A DNA stretch of 64,000 bases, taken from Anseranas semipalmata. Its lineage: Eukaryota > Chordata > Aves > Anseriformes > Anseranatidae. Position numbers and translations under genes: made by a program. The notes under the pieces were generated by a model. It saw only the letters and a list, made by a program, of their open reading frames with translations, did no database searches and was not told the DNA's origin. Positions 24,048 to 35,665 of this stretch are shown piece by piece (within the stretch, counting starts at the first letter, position 1; every line of letters starts with the position of its first letter). Location: assembly GCA_013399115.1 (NCBI GenBank), contig VXAA01003855.1, positions 18,844 to 82,843 of the forward strand. The letters run 5' to 3'.

Positions 24048-25149
24048 GATAAACTAAAACTTATTGAATCCCTTCCTTTGTAATATATAAATTCATGTTT
24101 GAGTATGGAATTTTTTTTAATTAAACAAATACATTGGATGTGCTGTGTATTCTTATATCCACATGGCCTGTTTATTACATAGAAATAGAATTGGTATTAA
24201 GTGGCATTTCCCATGGAAAATGTCACAAGAAATGATATTTTTATAGGATTTCCCTTCTAATAAAAAATCACTTTTTTTTTACATCCATTTTCAGAAGAAA
24301 CACAGCTTTCCATAAATACAAGGGCTTATTTTGTAAACCACAACAGAAAATCAGCCACTTCTCCATATTCCTTCCCTCCTTAAGATCTTTGCTATGAATG
24401 TCTGTCCTAAAAACTGTTGAGTGTCCTCAACTGTCATCAATTAAAATAGATATGGAAGCTTATCAGCATCTCACTGGTTTGGATGTGGAGAAATCAGGTT
24501 GAAGACCTGGTCAGACGTGATGTTCTGGCTGCAGCTAACTTGGACTGAAGAGGTGCTGCCTCAGCTCCTTGTTGCCATGTTATTTGTCCTTTCTGCCTCC
24601 AACCCAACTCTTACTCTCTCAGATTTGCCTCTGTAGTTGCTTCCTAATCGATTTCTATTGAAATTATCTGCTTTTTTTTTTATTAATATATTCTGGATGT
24701 TGGATTTTATTTTTTTAATTAGGAAGTTGGCATCTTCTTTAAATTAAATGATGAAATGGATGAAATGGATTGGGAGGTTGAGGTTCCCATCTTCCCCTCC
24801 TGCCCCCTGTAGCTGTGTATTTTGAGTAGCTTCAACCTGGGGTAGGGATTATTTCCAATATGGAGAGTAGGTGAGAGGGATTTGCTTCCCACTGGTCCTA
24901 GGGTCCCTTCTGATTTCCTGAGCCAGGTTTTTCCTGTATTTACAGCCTGTTTTCTTAGTGGCACGTATATATTGAGGTAAACATGTTAATTAAAAAGCAG
25001 AGAAGTTAAGACAGCAAACTAAGTCTGTTTTAAAAATAGCAGAGGATCTATTTTTCCATTATAGGGAAATATGGAAAGCAGATGGCAGGAATTTTTGGCA
25101 GTGCAAGTTACTTTATTTGTTGTTTGGGAAGGGCTTGGTTTGCGCATTG

Positions 25150-25440
25150 AAGTGCAGCAGGGCTGCCCAAGATGTGTCCTGACCCACGCTGTGGCCACAG
25201 CTGGAGGCGGGTTGGGGGCTGCCTAGGCAGGAGTGCTGGGGGGGACCGTGCTTTCTCTGTGCCCCTCCCCAGGCGGGTTCCCCATCTCCATTTCCATGGG
25301 GGCTGCGCTGTCCGGAAAGCTGGGGTGGGCAGGACCCCTGAGACAGGAAAAGGAGCAGCAGTGCTGCTGCCGGTGCCTCCCGCCACCTTGATCTCACCCC
25401 TCCTGTGGGGCCGATTCCGACTTAAGTGATGGCGAGGAAA
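25150..25440. promoter_or_regulatory. GC-rich block in intron 1
   Basis: A roughly 290-base GC-rich stretch with moderate CpG content and several G runs, flanked by AT-rich DNA. Long frames open on the minus strand, but their proline, serine and arginine-rich content is what GC-rich noncoding DNA gives. No family recognised. Confidence 0.3.
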
Positions 25441-26249
25441 ACACCCCAACCACCTCGACGCTGTGCAGCCTTCATCTCTTCTTTTGTTCAGAAGCGGTGG
25501 CCCTTGCACCCTGCGGCTCCTCAGAAGGCAGTCCTTGGAGTGGCAACCTCCTGTGCTGCAGGCTGGACGTGTAGCCCGTCTTTGCAAACGCACTAATGTG
25601 CTGGTGTGGCCAGCCAGGTACTGGTGATGGCAGGAGGGAGCCGGGCTGCTTTCCTTGGCTTTGCTGTTGGCCAGAGAGGTGAACCTGGACACACGCTTTG
25701 CTTGCTTGCACGCTATTCAGAGGGGTGTAAGATACTGATCTCCTTCGTAAGGCGCTGCGTGGAGAAGGCAGTGATGTTGCTGGCATTGGCGTGGCTGGCT
25801 GGGCACGTGTGCCTGAAGTCTGCTCAGGGATGTCAATACTTAACTGACGCAAAAGGGATGTTTTGCTGACAGCTCCCACTTTCTCACAACCACAGAGGAA
25901 ACGAAAGCACACAGGGACATCATGAGCACGGCTGCCAGTTATCCTTCCATCAGCTGGGCACACAGGGCACCTCCACGCACCCAGCCCACTCCTGCCCTCA
26001 GGCTGTACTGCTGCATGGCACCCCAGCAGCCGGGGCCGTGCCGTGGTCTCCCAGCTTTGCTAGTGCAGGGTTTGCCTTGCTGCAGAGTTGCCTTGTCTAT
26101 GGGCAGCTGGGGATGAAGAGGCTCCTCTCCCTCATAGCCTGAACCATTCTATAAACTTACTTGCAGCTGGCACAGGAAGCATGGCTCAGTTTAGGATCTG
26201 TGCAGCTGAGGTGCTGTTCCCGTCTGCCTGTAGGCTGGGTTTCAGAGCT

Positions 26250-26305
26250 GCAGGTAATTGAAATTATTGCCCAGCAGCTTTAATCAGCAGGTAATTCATT
26301 GCCAT
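26250..26305. other. candidate conserved noncoding stretch
   Basis: GGTAATTGAAATTATTGCC and CAGCAGGTAATTCATTGCC lie 40 bases apart, with TTTAATCAG between: a dense set of TAAT-type cores. Confidence 0.25.
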
Positions 26306-29300
26306 GATGTATTTTCTGATCCCAGCCTTGCTCTGGCTGACCTGCTGCCACCGTTCTTCTGGCTTGGTTGGGCAGAGTTACTGCCTGGGGTCAGGAGGTC
26401 TTCCATGCAAAACCGGGCTCCTCTGCCTCCACAGCGATTATGCGTGTACTCTGTATGTTAATGTTAATCACTCTCTATTACAAGCCCCGCAACATCTGTT
26501 CAAGCTCAATTTTCATCTCTCTGCTAACTAGTGAGAAAGTGACTCTGCTTTCCAAAAAGAAGGTGAGGAAAAGAGCTAGAAGCAGAAGGTCTCAACAGTC
26601 AGGTGGGGCAAACTGTCCCTTCTTTCAGGCCTGTTCTTTTAGACTAAATTCAACTGTTGTTGCAAACGAGAAGGCTTGCACTCAGCAGCATGTAGTCTGT
26701 AAACCATCTCTGTTTCCTGCTGATTTCGTGTTTTGCTAGGAAGGATGCTGCACAGGACTATGAGATAGGATTAAGCAATGAGCATGGGCGTTAGCGGGAT
26801 GACCATGCTGAGAGACAGGCTTGGTCTCTTCCAGCTCTGGCTGAAGGGAGGTGGCTGTAACCTATCCTGTAACAACGGGCTTTTCCTTGAGCGGTGGAGC
26901 CATTCTCCTGTGCCACAGTTTAGTCACCTCCTGAAATTGTCTGGTGCTGAGCCTTTATTAGGTGCTTCATGATCAGATGTTTGTGGTCTGACAGAAGCAG
27001 CTGACAGTTGTTTAAAAGGAAATATGTTGTAATATTTCCTCCAAAAGGCCATCAGTGAGAAACCTCGGACAAGATTTTTACTTGACAAAATTCCGCTTTG
27101 ACATAATTGAGAGGGGGAGGAGATTTCTCCAGAGGCTTTTCCTTGCAAACAATCCCGTCATGAGAATGTCTTTTGCCTCTTAAGAATCTGTCTGCCCCTG
27201 CTGCTAATCCCCCACCTGAAATCTTAACCTACCCTGAGTGACAGGAGACACACTTGAGCAGCAGCAAGCTGCGCAGAGAAGTGCGAATAGCCATCCCCAT
27301 GGTAAAGAGATTACGAAGAGTCAAAGTTTGTTTAATCTATGGTTCAAGTACTTCTAAAGGGGCAAAACCATGTCCAAGTTGTCTGGAAGCCTGTTTTCTT
27401 CATGAAACCTGAAGAAAATGAGGCCAAAGTTCAGCCAGACTCAGTGGGTTTGCAGTGGCGAAGGAGATTTGTTGCATCAGTATAAGTAAAATTTAACTGC
27501 GGAACTCATTTGTGTTTTTTCCCTGACAGATTTTTATTTTTTTTCCATGGGCTTCAGGGGTCTTTGAATAAAGCTCTAAACTTCTAAATTCTAGCTGAAT
27601 GACAGCAACAAAACGGCATGTGACAGCTACTGTTTGTACAAATGTCCTTAGAAGTGCTTGCATAGCACAAGGAATAATGAGGCATGGGTTGTTTATACAG
27701 ACCTGAAGTTTTCTGAAGGCTGAGATGTCACTTTGGCCAATGTTTGTATAGGTGCACCAGGGAGTCACAACCCCAGCACAGGGCAAGCGCAGTGTGAGGA
27801 CAGCGAGGCTCTGCGTGGCCGTACCCCTTCTGCTTTCAAAGCTCGGCCAGGCTGTTCACCCAGCCATCAAAGCTTATTTAGGCTTTGCTATCTACACCAG
27901 TGTGGCACACAACAGGTAGAATGGGCAACCACAGCCTTAGGTGTATGTTCAGAAACTAGCCATGGATGGCTCTCTGGGTGCTGATGATTTACCTACAGTT
28001 GGCCGAGACCTTGTGTCAGTGTGTGAAGTGAACAAAGCTGCTCTTCTTTATGTTCACAGTGTCTGAAATCAGTCTTCTGATAGATAGAAAGAGATAAAAA
28101 AGGAAAAGATAGATAGGCAAATAGTCGTGTGGCTGCTAATGTTCTTTAATGATACAAATTGCCCCTGTAAATCTGTGTCAGGGAACAAAGCCCTTGCACC
28201 TGGAATTACCCTTATCATTGTGCAGGTTGGCTGTCAGGAGTTTAGGAATCATGCATGGAAATGGGGAAGAGGGAAGTGGGTATTTTAAATATATGCATAA
28301 TACGTCAAAACACAGGTTGTCTGATTTGCACTAGAATTTGTGGAATTGGGGAGCATGTTGTTTTTAGTTTTAATGATGTAGATTGCATGGTGTAACTAGC
28401 ATCCATTTTGTGGAAAAAACAGTCTCAAGAGAGGCTGGCCACTAAAGATTTGTCCTCACTGCTCTGAGAGTTCATCTCGTACTTCCAGTTTTTCTTCTAC
28501 TCTCTCTCCTGTTTATATGCATATCCTTTCCTCCACCTGAGTGTTGCTTTCTCCTTGAGCTTAAGTGGCTGAAACTCCTCCGTGTTGCTGAAGCTCAAGT
28601 TACGGAGGTAGCTGGGAGAGAGCAGTCCGAGTTACATTAACTCTGCAGCTGCTGATGCAGTCACTGTGCTGCTAATCAAAAGCCTCTGTTTAACCTGGGG
28701 GTCACTCTTGCTTGGGCTTGAACCCCCAGTGGCTTCAGCTAAGCCCTGGACTTTGCACTGGAGTGGGTACAGAGCGCTCGTGCTCTGCCTAATCTGCTTT
28801 GGGGTAGTAACTACTGGTGGGAGGGTGGTAAGGAGCAGCAATTAAACCCCTGCAATTGTTTGCTGAACCCTGTGCTTTGACTAGACTGGAAGTTGCAGTC
28901 CAGTATATACTGAAATGAACTAACACAGTTGTAAAAAAACAACCAAAAAAACCCAACCAGCCAACATTTCTTTAAGGATGCCTGCTTTGGGTGATTTTCT
29001 TAGGCTGATACACCATTTCTGAGACTGACGGCATGCCATATGTTTTTTGCAGAACCTGTGGAGTGTCTGTTCTCATGTGTACTGAGATAAATTGGTTTGG
29101 ATTAATACGGGAGAACAAAACTCTAGATATGCCCCTAGCACAGCAATGAGTTTTATCACAAGGTTAGCATTGAGTTGTCTCTCTATAAAGAATGTGGGGA
29201 GGCTTTGTCTAAGTAATATTTCAGAGGCAGCTGGTGTTAATGGATCCACACTGACCAAAAGAAATCTCCAGATTTTGGTTTAAGCAGAAGAACTAATTTT

Positions 29301-30544
29301 ATTAGGGTACAAGGGTGGTATAAAATATTTTTCTTTCAGGAGAAAAGACGGCTTTCTTCGTTGTATTAGTAGGCACACGCATACTTCAGTCTCTGTTCAT
29401 TAGGACTTGCTGGCTTTTTTGGATTTGTAGTTGTGTCTGAAGTCTGCCCATCTAGTGCCCTTAGAGCTTTGTTTTTCCATAAAGGAAAAGAAAAATCTTT
29501 TACAAAAAAAACAAGTTTTTAAAATAATGCTTTTTCTGACTTTCTCACCTTTCTTGGTTAAACCTTGAAGGTAACAGTCTTTGCTGCTTCTACAGACCAG
29601 GGAACTTGCGAGGTTTCCTCCCATTTGCCCTCACGGGCGCCTTGTGTTTCCTTTCCCTGCCCATCGGTGAGATCTGATTCTCTTTTGTGTTCTATGCTAT
29701 ATCTAGGGATGTGTTTCCCATTTTTCTCTTCTCCCATGCGCTAGGGAATATGTGCCCTTAAATCCTCCCCTCTCAGTAACAGGCTTCCTTATTTTCTCCC
29801 CAAACTAGGAGCTCTGTGTACATCTAAGAATCATTTCTGTTGTGCCACGGTAGCTATATGCATCTCTGTTCTTGCTCTTTTATTTTCTTTTCCCCACAGG
29901 GTTGATGCATTTTTTTTCATCTGTTCTGTAATTATGGGCTTAGCTATTGCAAGGGGTATTGTCATGCTGCAATGTATCACAGACTATGTCACCAGCCAGC
30001 TATTGCAAGTAATAGGAGCAGGTAGTTCTGCTCACTAAAGATACCAGTATCTCCATTTCCCACTTCTGCAATTTCCAGTGTTCAGCAAAACCTGTAGCTC
30101 CCTTTGTCAGTAGGAATGCACATGCTTACTCACAGTTTTTTTTAAGATTAGTTCATTCAACATCAAAGATTATGATCTTGCTTTTATTTTTACAGACTTG
30201 CAGGTTTAGATGAGTTTCAGCACAGGTTTCTAATCATTACTATAAGTTTCGACATTAAGGTTAAAGTTGTAATGGAGGTATGTAATGATATGTATGTACA
30301 ACATACCTGTATGTGCACACATGCAGATGTGTTGAAAGATGGATCTTTGCCTGGGAGCCTGTCTACCCTAACAACTACACCAACTAACCCAATAAAAAGT
30401 TACAGGTTTCCTTACAAACTGTGCTACCCTGCTTTTAAATGTGTTAGTAGTTGCAGCATTTCCAGGCTGGAGCCTTGGATCATTGTATTTTTATTGCTAG
30501 GATTCCAGTCTGGGTGGGGATAGAAAGAGGAGAAGCTTTTGGAG

Positions 30545-30566
30545 AAAAAAAAAAAAAAAAAAAAAA
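30545..30566. repeat. poly-A, 22
   Basis: The longest homopolymer in the window, 22 A. I looked for a processed pseudogene upstream and saw none. Confidence 0.95.
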
Positions 30567-32149
30567 GTTATGTTTTTCTGTGGCAGCTCACAAAGTTATG
30601 TAATTTTAGCACTGATCGTATTAGAAATGGATTAGCAGACAAGGAGGCAAGTGGAGTGGTTGCTGCTTGCACAATGAGCGCAGTTTGTCTGTGTCTGAGC
30701 CTAGACGAGGCTCGAGGATGCATGCTATAGGGGAGTCTGCGTTGGATGGCTGTGTGATGCCCGTGAGGTCTGATCTGCACAAATTTTAACATCCAGGCTG
30801 TGACAGGGAATCCTTCTCATGCCGCTATGTGGTTTTGCATGTGGATACTACTGGGGAACCCCTCCATGGTGGCTGCTTGGTGCCTGGGGGGATCTGGACA
30901 GCCGTAGGGGATGGTGTTCCTGGTCGGCTTGCAGGGTTGGGAGGGTTGGCGGTTCTCATTTAAGCCGATTTAAGAACTCCCAAATCATTGCTTTTCTGGT
31001 GTAACTGGAACCAGGTGAGTGGTTTCTTTCCTTGCAGTGTGTTAAGTGGTGGTGCCTGTTCACTTGTTGTGCAGCCAGCGCTCCCAAATTGTTTGTAAAT
31101 CACTTCGGGATCCTTCTGGCTGGCAGGCGGATTCTGAATAAACACATCATCCAGCCCGGCCGCGGCAGCCTTGCAAAGTCCAAGCCTTCGGGAGCAAAAC
31201 CACTTGCCAGAGAAGCAGGTGTGTCAGTACAAAGTGGCCCACAAGGAGCAGCTGTAAGCTCGAACTTTGCCCATTTATTTGCTCAAGGTTTTATCTCATC
31301 CTTTATTATACAGCCCAGTGAAAATGAATATTTACTGTGTCAGGTAAACCAGGGCCATCTGAGTGGCAGGCTCCCTGTGTACTAGGTGGCCTCATGGGCG
31401 AGAGCTTCACAATACCTGAGTGCTGGAGGGGAAAGCTGTGCTTTCTGTGCCATCTGAGAAGATAGGGAACACCTGAGTAAACACTGGGCACCCAGGGCCG
31501 CGTAGGTAGAGTGACCAGTTTGGTACATTTCATTGATTTTTTTTTTTTTTATGCCCGTAGCGTTTTCATCCTGTGGGGAAATTCTGACATTAGAGCAAGA
31601 CGAGCACTCCGAATGGAAAGCTAAACTTGCATGTTTCTTTTTTTTTTCATTTTGCTTCAGGTTTTTGAATGTGGATAGCAACATTAATACTGAAACAGAA
31701 ATTTCTTCTGAATCAAAGACCAAATGTTCCACTTGGAAAGTGTAGCAGCGCTGTGCTGCTGCACTCAATATAAGTTATTCTGAAAACAAAAACAAAAAAA
31801 CAACCCCCCAAAAAACTATGTAGTTATTGAAACGGCTATTTTTGGTGGAATGTTTTGGTTTTTTTTAGCAAGATTATGTGGGTACTGAGGGAAATGTGGA
31901 CTGTAAAATCTGTTACCATTTCTGGTCTTCAGATCCCTGGCAGTGGACTTGTAGTTGGGCAGTTACAATGGATGAATTATTGCTTGTATAGTGTTTTGTA
32001 GGAGGAAAAGCAGCATACTTTTCTATGTTTAGGAACTGTTTGATGCTGGAGGTAAGGCAGCCATATCCACATAGACCAGGCCAACCTTGGTTAGGAATTA
32101 GACACACATACATAGGGAAAGAGGCATGACCCGGTATCCCTGGAGCTTG

Positions 32150-32262
32150 GTGGAAGTTCAGAAGACCTGCTTTCCTTCCCTGGCTCTGTGTGACCTTGAG
32201 CAATTCATTTGACTGCCCTGTGCTTCATTTTCCATTTTATCTGCTGCATACCTTACCTGTTT
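32150..32262 (+). repeat. MIR-like SINE
   Basis: GGAAGTTCAGAAGACCTGC, then GGCTCTGTGTGACCTTGAGCAATTCATTTG..., then TGCTTCATTTTCC and CATACCTTACCTG: a long colinear match to MIR on the plus strand. Confidence 0.65.
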
Positions 32263-33439
32263 AGATGTTAAACAATTAGAAATAGGACTGCTTCTCACTA
32301 GTCAGAGCAACTGCTCTGCTTCAACATAGTCTTAACAAACATATACAACCATGGGCCTTGGATATTCAAAATAAATTTAGGACGATTCTAGTTAATTTTT
32401 GATTTTCAACTGTATTACCAAGGGTTGATCTTTGGACCTATATAACCAAACTTTTTCCTTATTTGCTTTCTGTTATTCTGCCTTTCGAAGGACTTTGTGG
32501 AAAAGAAAGCAGCATAAAAATCACACAACCGGTTTGGCAGGTCCTGTATAAACAGGAGAAATGCCAGGAAAAGTCTCACATCTTTGTTGCCAGCTTGAAA
32601 AAAAAAAAAATCCGGTTAATTTTCCCCTAACGAAAACCTCAGCTATTGCTATGTGCGAGCAGGACTGTGGGGAAGGGTGTGTGGTGGAAAGGGTTAGGGG
32701 GATGCTTGCTAGGACAAACGTGCGTGTCCTCAAACGTTGGGAATGTGCCCGTTCTTGGGCAGTTGTCCCGGTCACCTTCTTGGTTGTAGGAGCAGAAGTG
32801 TTTTGCCATGGCTCTTGTAAGCAGTTTGTTGTGGTTTCCCCCCTCCACCCCATCTCCTCCGACAGTCTTCACAGCACAGCTCGAGTGTTAAACACACCCT
32901 GCTTGATTAGACGGGGGTGATTGATGCCCCCTGTTCTTGTGCTCTGCCCGTGCCAGAGGACAGCCGTGCTGCTTTTCGGGGCAGTTTTGCTGTGACAGTT
33001 GGTCCGGGTAAGGAAACCTGCCTTCCTAACTGGATCTGTGCCGTTGCATAACTGGGGGAAGGGTTGGAGCGCCTCTGTCCCGATTCTTGTGGCAGGGGAG
33101 GGACGTGTTTCTGGAACGGGCTCACAGCTCTCTTCTGGTGCAGACGAACGCTTGTGAGTCGAAAGATTTCAGTCGATGCTTTGGCAAGGAGGAGCATTAG
33201 AAATCAGAAGTGCTTGTGGAGGTGGAGGGGTATTCAAAATCAATATTAAAATGCAAAGTGAAATAACGCCTTCTGAGAGCTTTTACGTGGTATCTCCATG
33301 CCATCTCGCCTGACTGATTTCCTGAAGTCAGCTTTTCCCCTCTAGTTCATCCTTCTGTTTCCAGAGCAGCAGTGTGGCCCCAGGAACACGGCACCGCGGG
33401 TAGAGAGTCAGAATGGGAGTAGGCAACTTGCTGCTTCGT

Positions 33440-33580
33440 CCTGCACCTCCGTTTCCTGATTGTAAAATAAGATTCAAAAGATTTCTTCCTCTGGTGCTTT
33501 TCTATCTTGACTATTTTGGCTTTGAGCTCTCCAGGGCAGAGGCTGTCCTCTGCTCTGTTTCTGCAGTGCCTTGGACACTG
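33440..33580 (+). repeat. MIR-like SINE with amniote-type tail
   Basis: CCTCCGTTTCCTGATTGTAAAATAAG is MIR-like. The following GAGCTCTCCAGGGCAGAGGC and CTGTTTCTGCAGTGCC resemble the tail of an old amniote MIR variant common in turtles and crocodilians. The same tail type is seen at 52.03 kb. Confidence 0.55.
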
Positions 33581-34719
33581 TGGTTCAGTTTGCCTTCGAG
33601 TGTTATCATGGTGTAATTGGCAAGTCGTAACAGTTGGGTTTAGATTCTGACAGCGTTCTTAGGAGAGAATATTATCTTTGAAGGTGTCAGAGCAGCTTTT
33701 TGCTCTGCCCTGTGCTCCTGATGGGCTAATTGCCTAGTCTCCGTATGTTTTGGTCCTTCGACTTGTAAAGATGAGTGTAAGAACACTCTCTTCATTGCAG
33801 GAAAGTGGTAATGGTATTATGGGGTCTATGTAGATAGTAGTGTGGTGATGTGGACCCTAGGCAAGCTTTTGTATTGACCCAAAATGAGCCCAGAACGAGC
33901 ATTTCACTCTTTTTCTTAAAGATGACATCGATTTACAAAATTTCGGTTGGCTCAGTTCCCAAGGTTGTCATTTCTGTAGTGAGGCAATATTTGCAGCTCA
34001 TGAGCAGTCTTATGGTAAATGGTGGAGGGGCTCTCACTGCAGTGTCCATCAGGTGTGAACCAGCAATGTTTAGTTGTGAAAACATGCCAAAGACAACCAG
34101 AGTGAAACTTTAGCACTTCTCTTTTGCCAGGAGCAGTGTCATAACCAATGCTTTGAGATTATGAGCTAAACAAAATAATAATTTGAGAAAGAACAAAAAG
34201 CGATGCAGAGGTTGAAAGGAATAATTACAATCTGGGGAGCTTAATGAACAGGAAAAGCTGTAGCAGAAGAATAGCTAAACTGATGGTTTTGCACTTAGCC
34301 TTCCCAGGGCTTGACAGGCCTGTGGGCTCAACATTATCCCATTGCCCCCATGGCACAACAGAGGCTGTGGTAATGCCACAGCTTGTTTTGGAGAGCGAGT
34401 AGCAAGTCTGGGAACAGAACTTTCCGTCTCCTGTCCTTTTCACCATTTTTCTTCAAGCCTCTTCTGTGGAGCATGTTTTCTCCTGTGCTTTGTGATGCAG
34501 CATCTGCTGCCCAGCCCCATACAGCAGCACCGTGCAGCAGGTGATCCACTTCTTGCTCCCCTTCTGAGTGCTGGGAGTGCCCGTGGAATTTCCACAGCGG
34601 GAGGGCTGTGTGGGATGTACCCTGTCACATGGACAGGTCGTACCTGGAAGGCATCTCTTGTTTTCAGAGCAGTTGGGAAAGGATTGCTAATAGCACTCCT
34701 TACACAACAGAATATTCAC

Positions 34720-34860
34720 CCGCTTAGTTCATTACTTATTAGCTCCAGGCAGGGACATTGCAGATTCGTTAATGCTAATGGCCAAATCATTAGAGTGTGT
34801 AGCATTAATGGAGGAGAAAGCATTTAATAAAGAGCCATCACTCGACCCTGTCATTGTCAC
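34720..34860. other. candidate conserved noncoding stretch with inverted repeat
   Basis: Several TAAT/ATTA cores lie in unique sequence. TTAATGCT (34769-34776) and AGCATTAA (34801-34808) are perfect reverse complements 24 bases apart. Possible homeodomain-type enhancer. Confidence 0.3.
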
Positions 34861-35380
34861 TGGAATACAGACCATATTGTTAAATTCACTCCCTGTTCTC
34901 ATCCTATCACCTACTTCTTCTTAAAAGGATGGCTTGCTAGGAAGCTTCAGCTTCTTTTCAAACACATGGGAAAGCTCATCTTTTCTTCCTTTAAATCAGA
35001 TATGCTATGCCGTGCCCAGTTGTCTCTTTACAAACATATTTAAAAAGTCTTCTTAAAGTTCTGCCAATGCTGATGGTTCTGTGCTGGAAGGACCATGTTT
35101 TAGAGGAATTAAAAGATTTTGCTGTGCCTCAAGCTATCCTCCAAGGTGGTTTGTTTACTTTTTCTAAGTAATGTTTTGTATCTGATGTGTTGATCAGCAG
35201 AAGGCTCAGTTTCTTCTAGTTTGCATTCTGATACCCATAGACTGCTGACTGGAGGGACCTCCAAAAAGCTGTTAATAGCTTGTTAAATAAATTGTTGAGT
35301 AGCTGTTAAAAATAAGATGTTTCTTGTACAGGTTAACCTGCCTGCAGATTTTATTTCTTTTGATGTAACTCAGCTTCCTT

Positions 35381-35420
35381 CAGTGGTCTTAATGTTTTAC
35401 AGTGCATCTTAATGTTTTAA
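35381..35420. repeat. imperfect 20-bp tandem duplication
   Basis: Two 20-base units share TCTTAATGTTTTA; the first half of each is diverged. Confidence 0.8.
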
Positions 35421-35613
35421 TCACAGCTTCTTGTTAGCTTATTCTTCTACAGTGTCTTCCAGATATATCTTCCCTTTCCTTTGTTTCTGTTTCCTTTTGG
35501 CTGTTGGGCTGTATCTGTCATATCTCTCTTTGTCTCTGTAGTTCCTTTATTCCTTCCTTATAAGCTAGACCTTCTGACTCTTGTAATACGTGTCTTTCTT
35601 GCATACGTGGATA

Positions 35614-35665
35614 CGTGTGTGTGTGCGTATATATATATATATGTACATATACATATATATTATAA
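35614..35665. repeat. (GT)n(TA)n microsatellite
   Basis: Alternating GT then TA units with interruptions, ending in ACATATATATTA. Confidence 0.95.

Larger units (their letters stand above)
17472..25149. other. gene-free intronic stretch
   Basis: It holds the MIR-like copy at 21.28 kb, the palindromic family at 22.65-23.43 kb, short simple repeats and one candidate conserved stretch at 20.6 kb. The remainder is unique noncoding sequence. Confidence 0.6.
25441..34719. other. gene-free intronic stretch
   Basis: It holds the TAAT-rich stretch at 26.25 kb, poly-A at 30.55 kb, and MIR-like copies at 32.15 and 33.44 kb. Degenerate GATA-like repeats sit at 28080-28125. No gene recognised. Confidence 0.6.

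Noticed and set aside
25108..25692. 194-codon open frame on the minus strand
   Set aside because: It lies in the GC-rich block where all frames tend to stay open. The product is low-complexity (Pro, Ser, Arg) with no recognisable domain, and the overlapping frames are open too.
30545..30566. Poly-A run as the tail of a processed pseudogene
   Set aside because: The several hundred bases upstream show no protein-like or RNA-gene-like sequence and no target-site duplication.
34342..34827. 161-codon open frame on the plus strand
   Set aside because: No domain recognised, and its 3' part runs through the TAAT-rich noncoding candidate.
35220..35290. Possible CR1 fragment (GGAGGGACCTCC)
   Set aside because: Only one short word resembles a CR1 tail; neighbouring segments do not follow.
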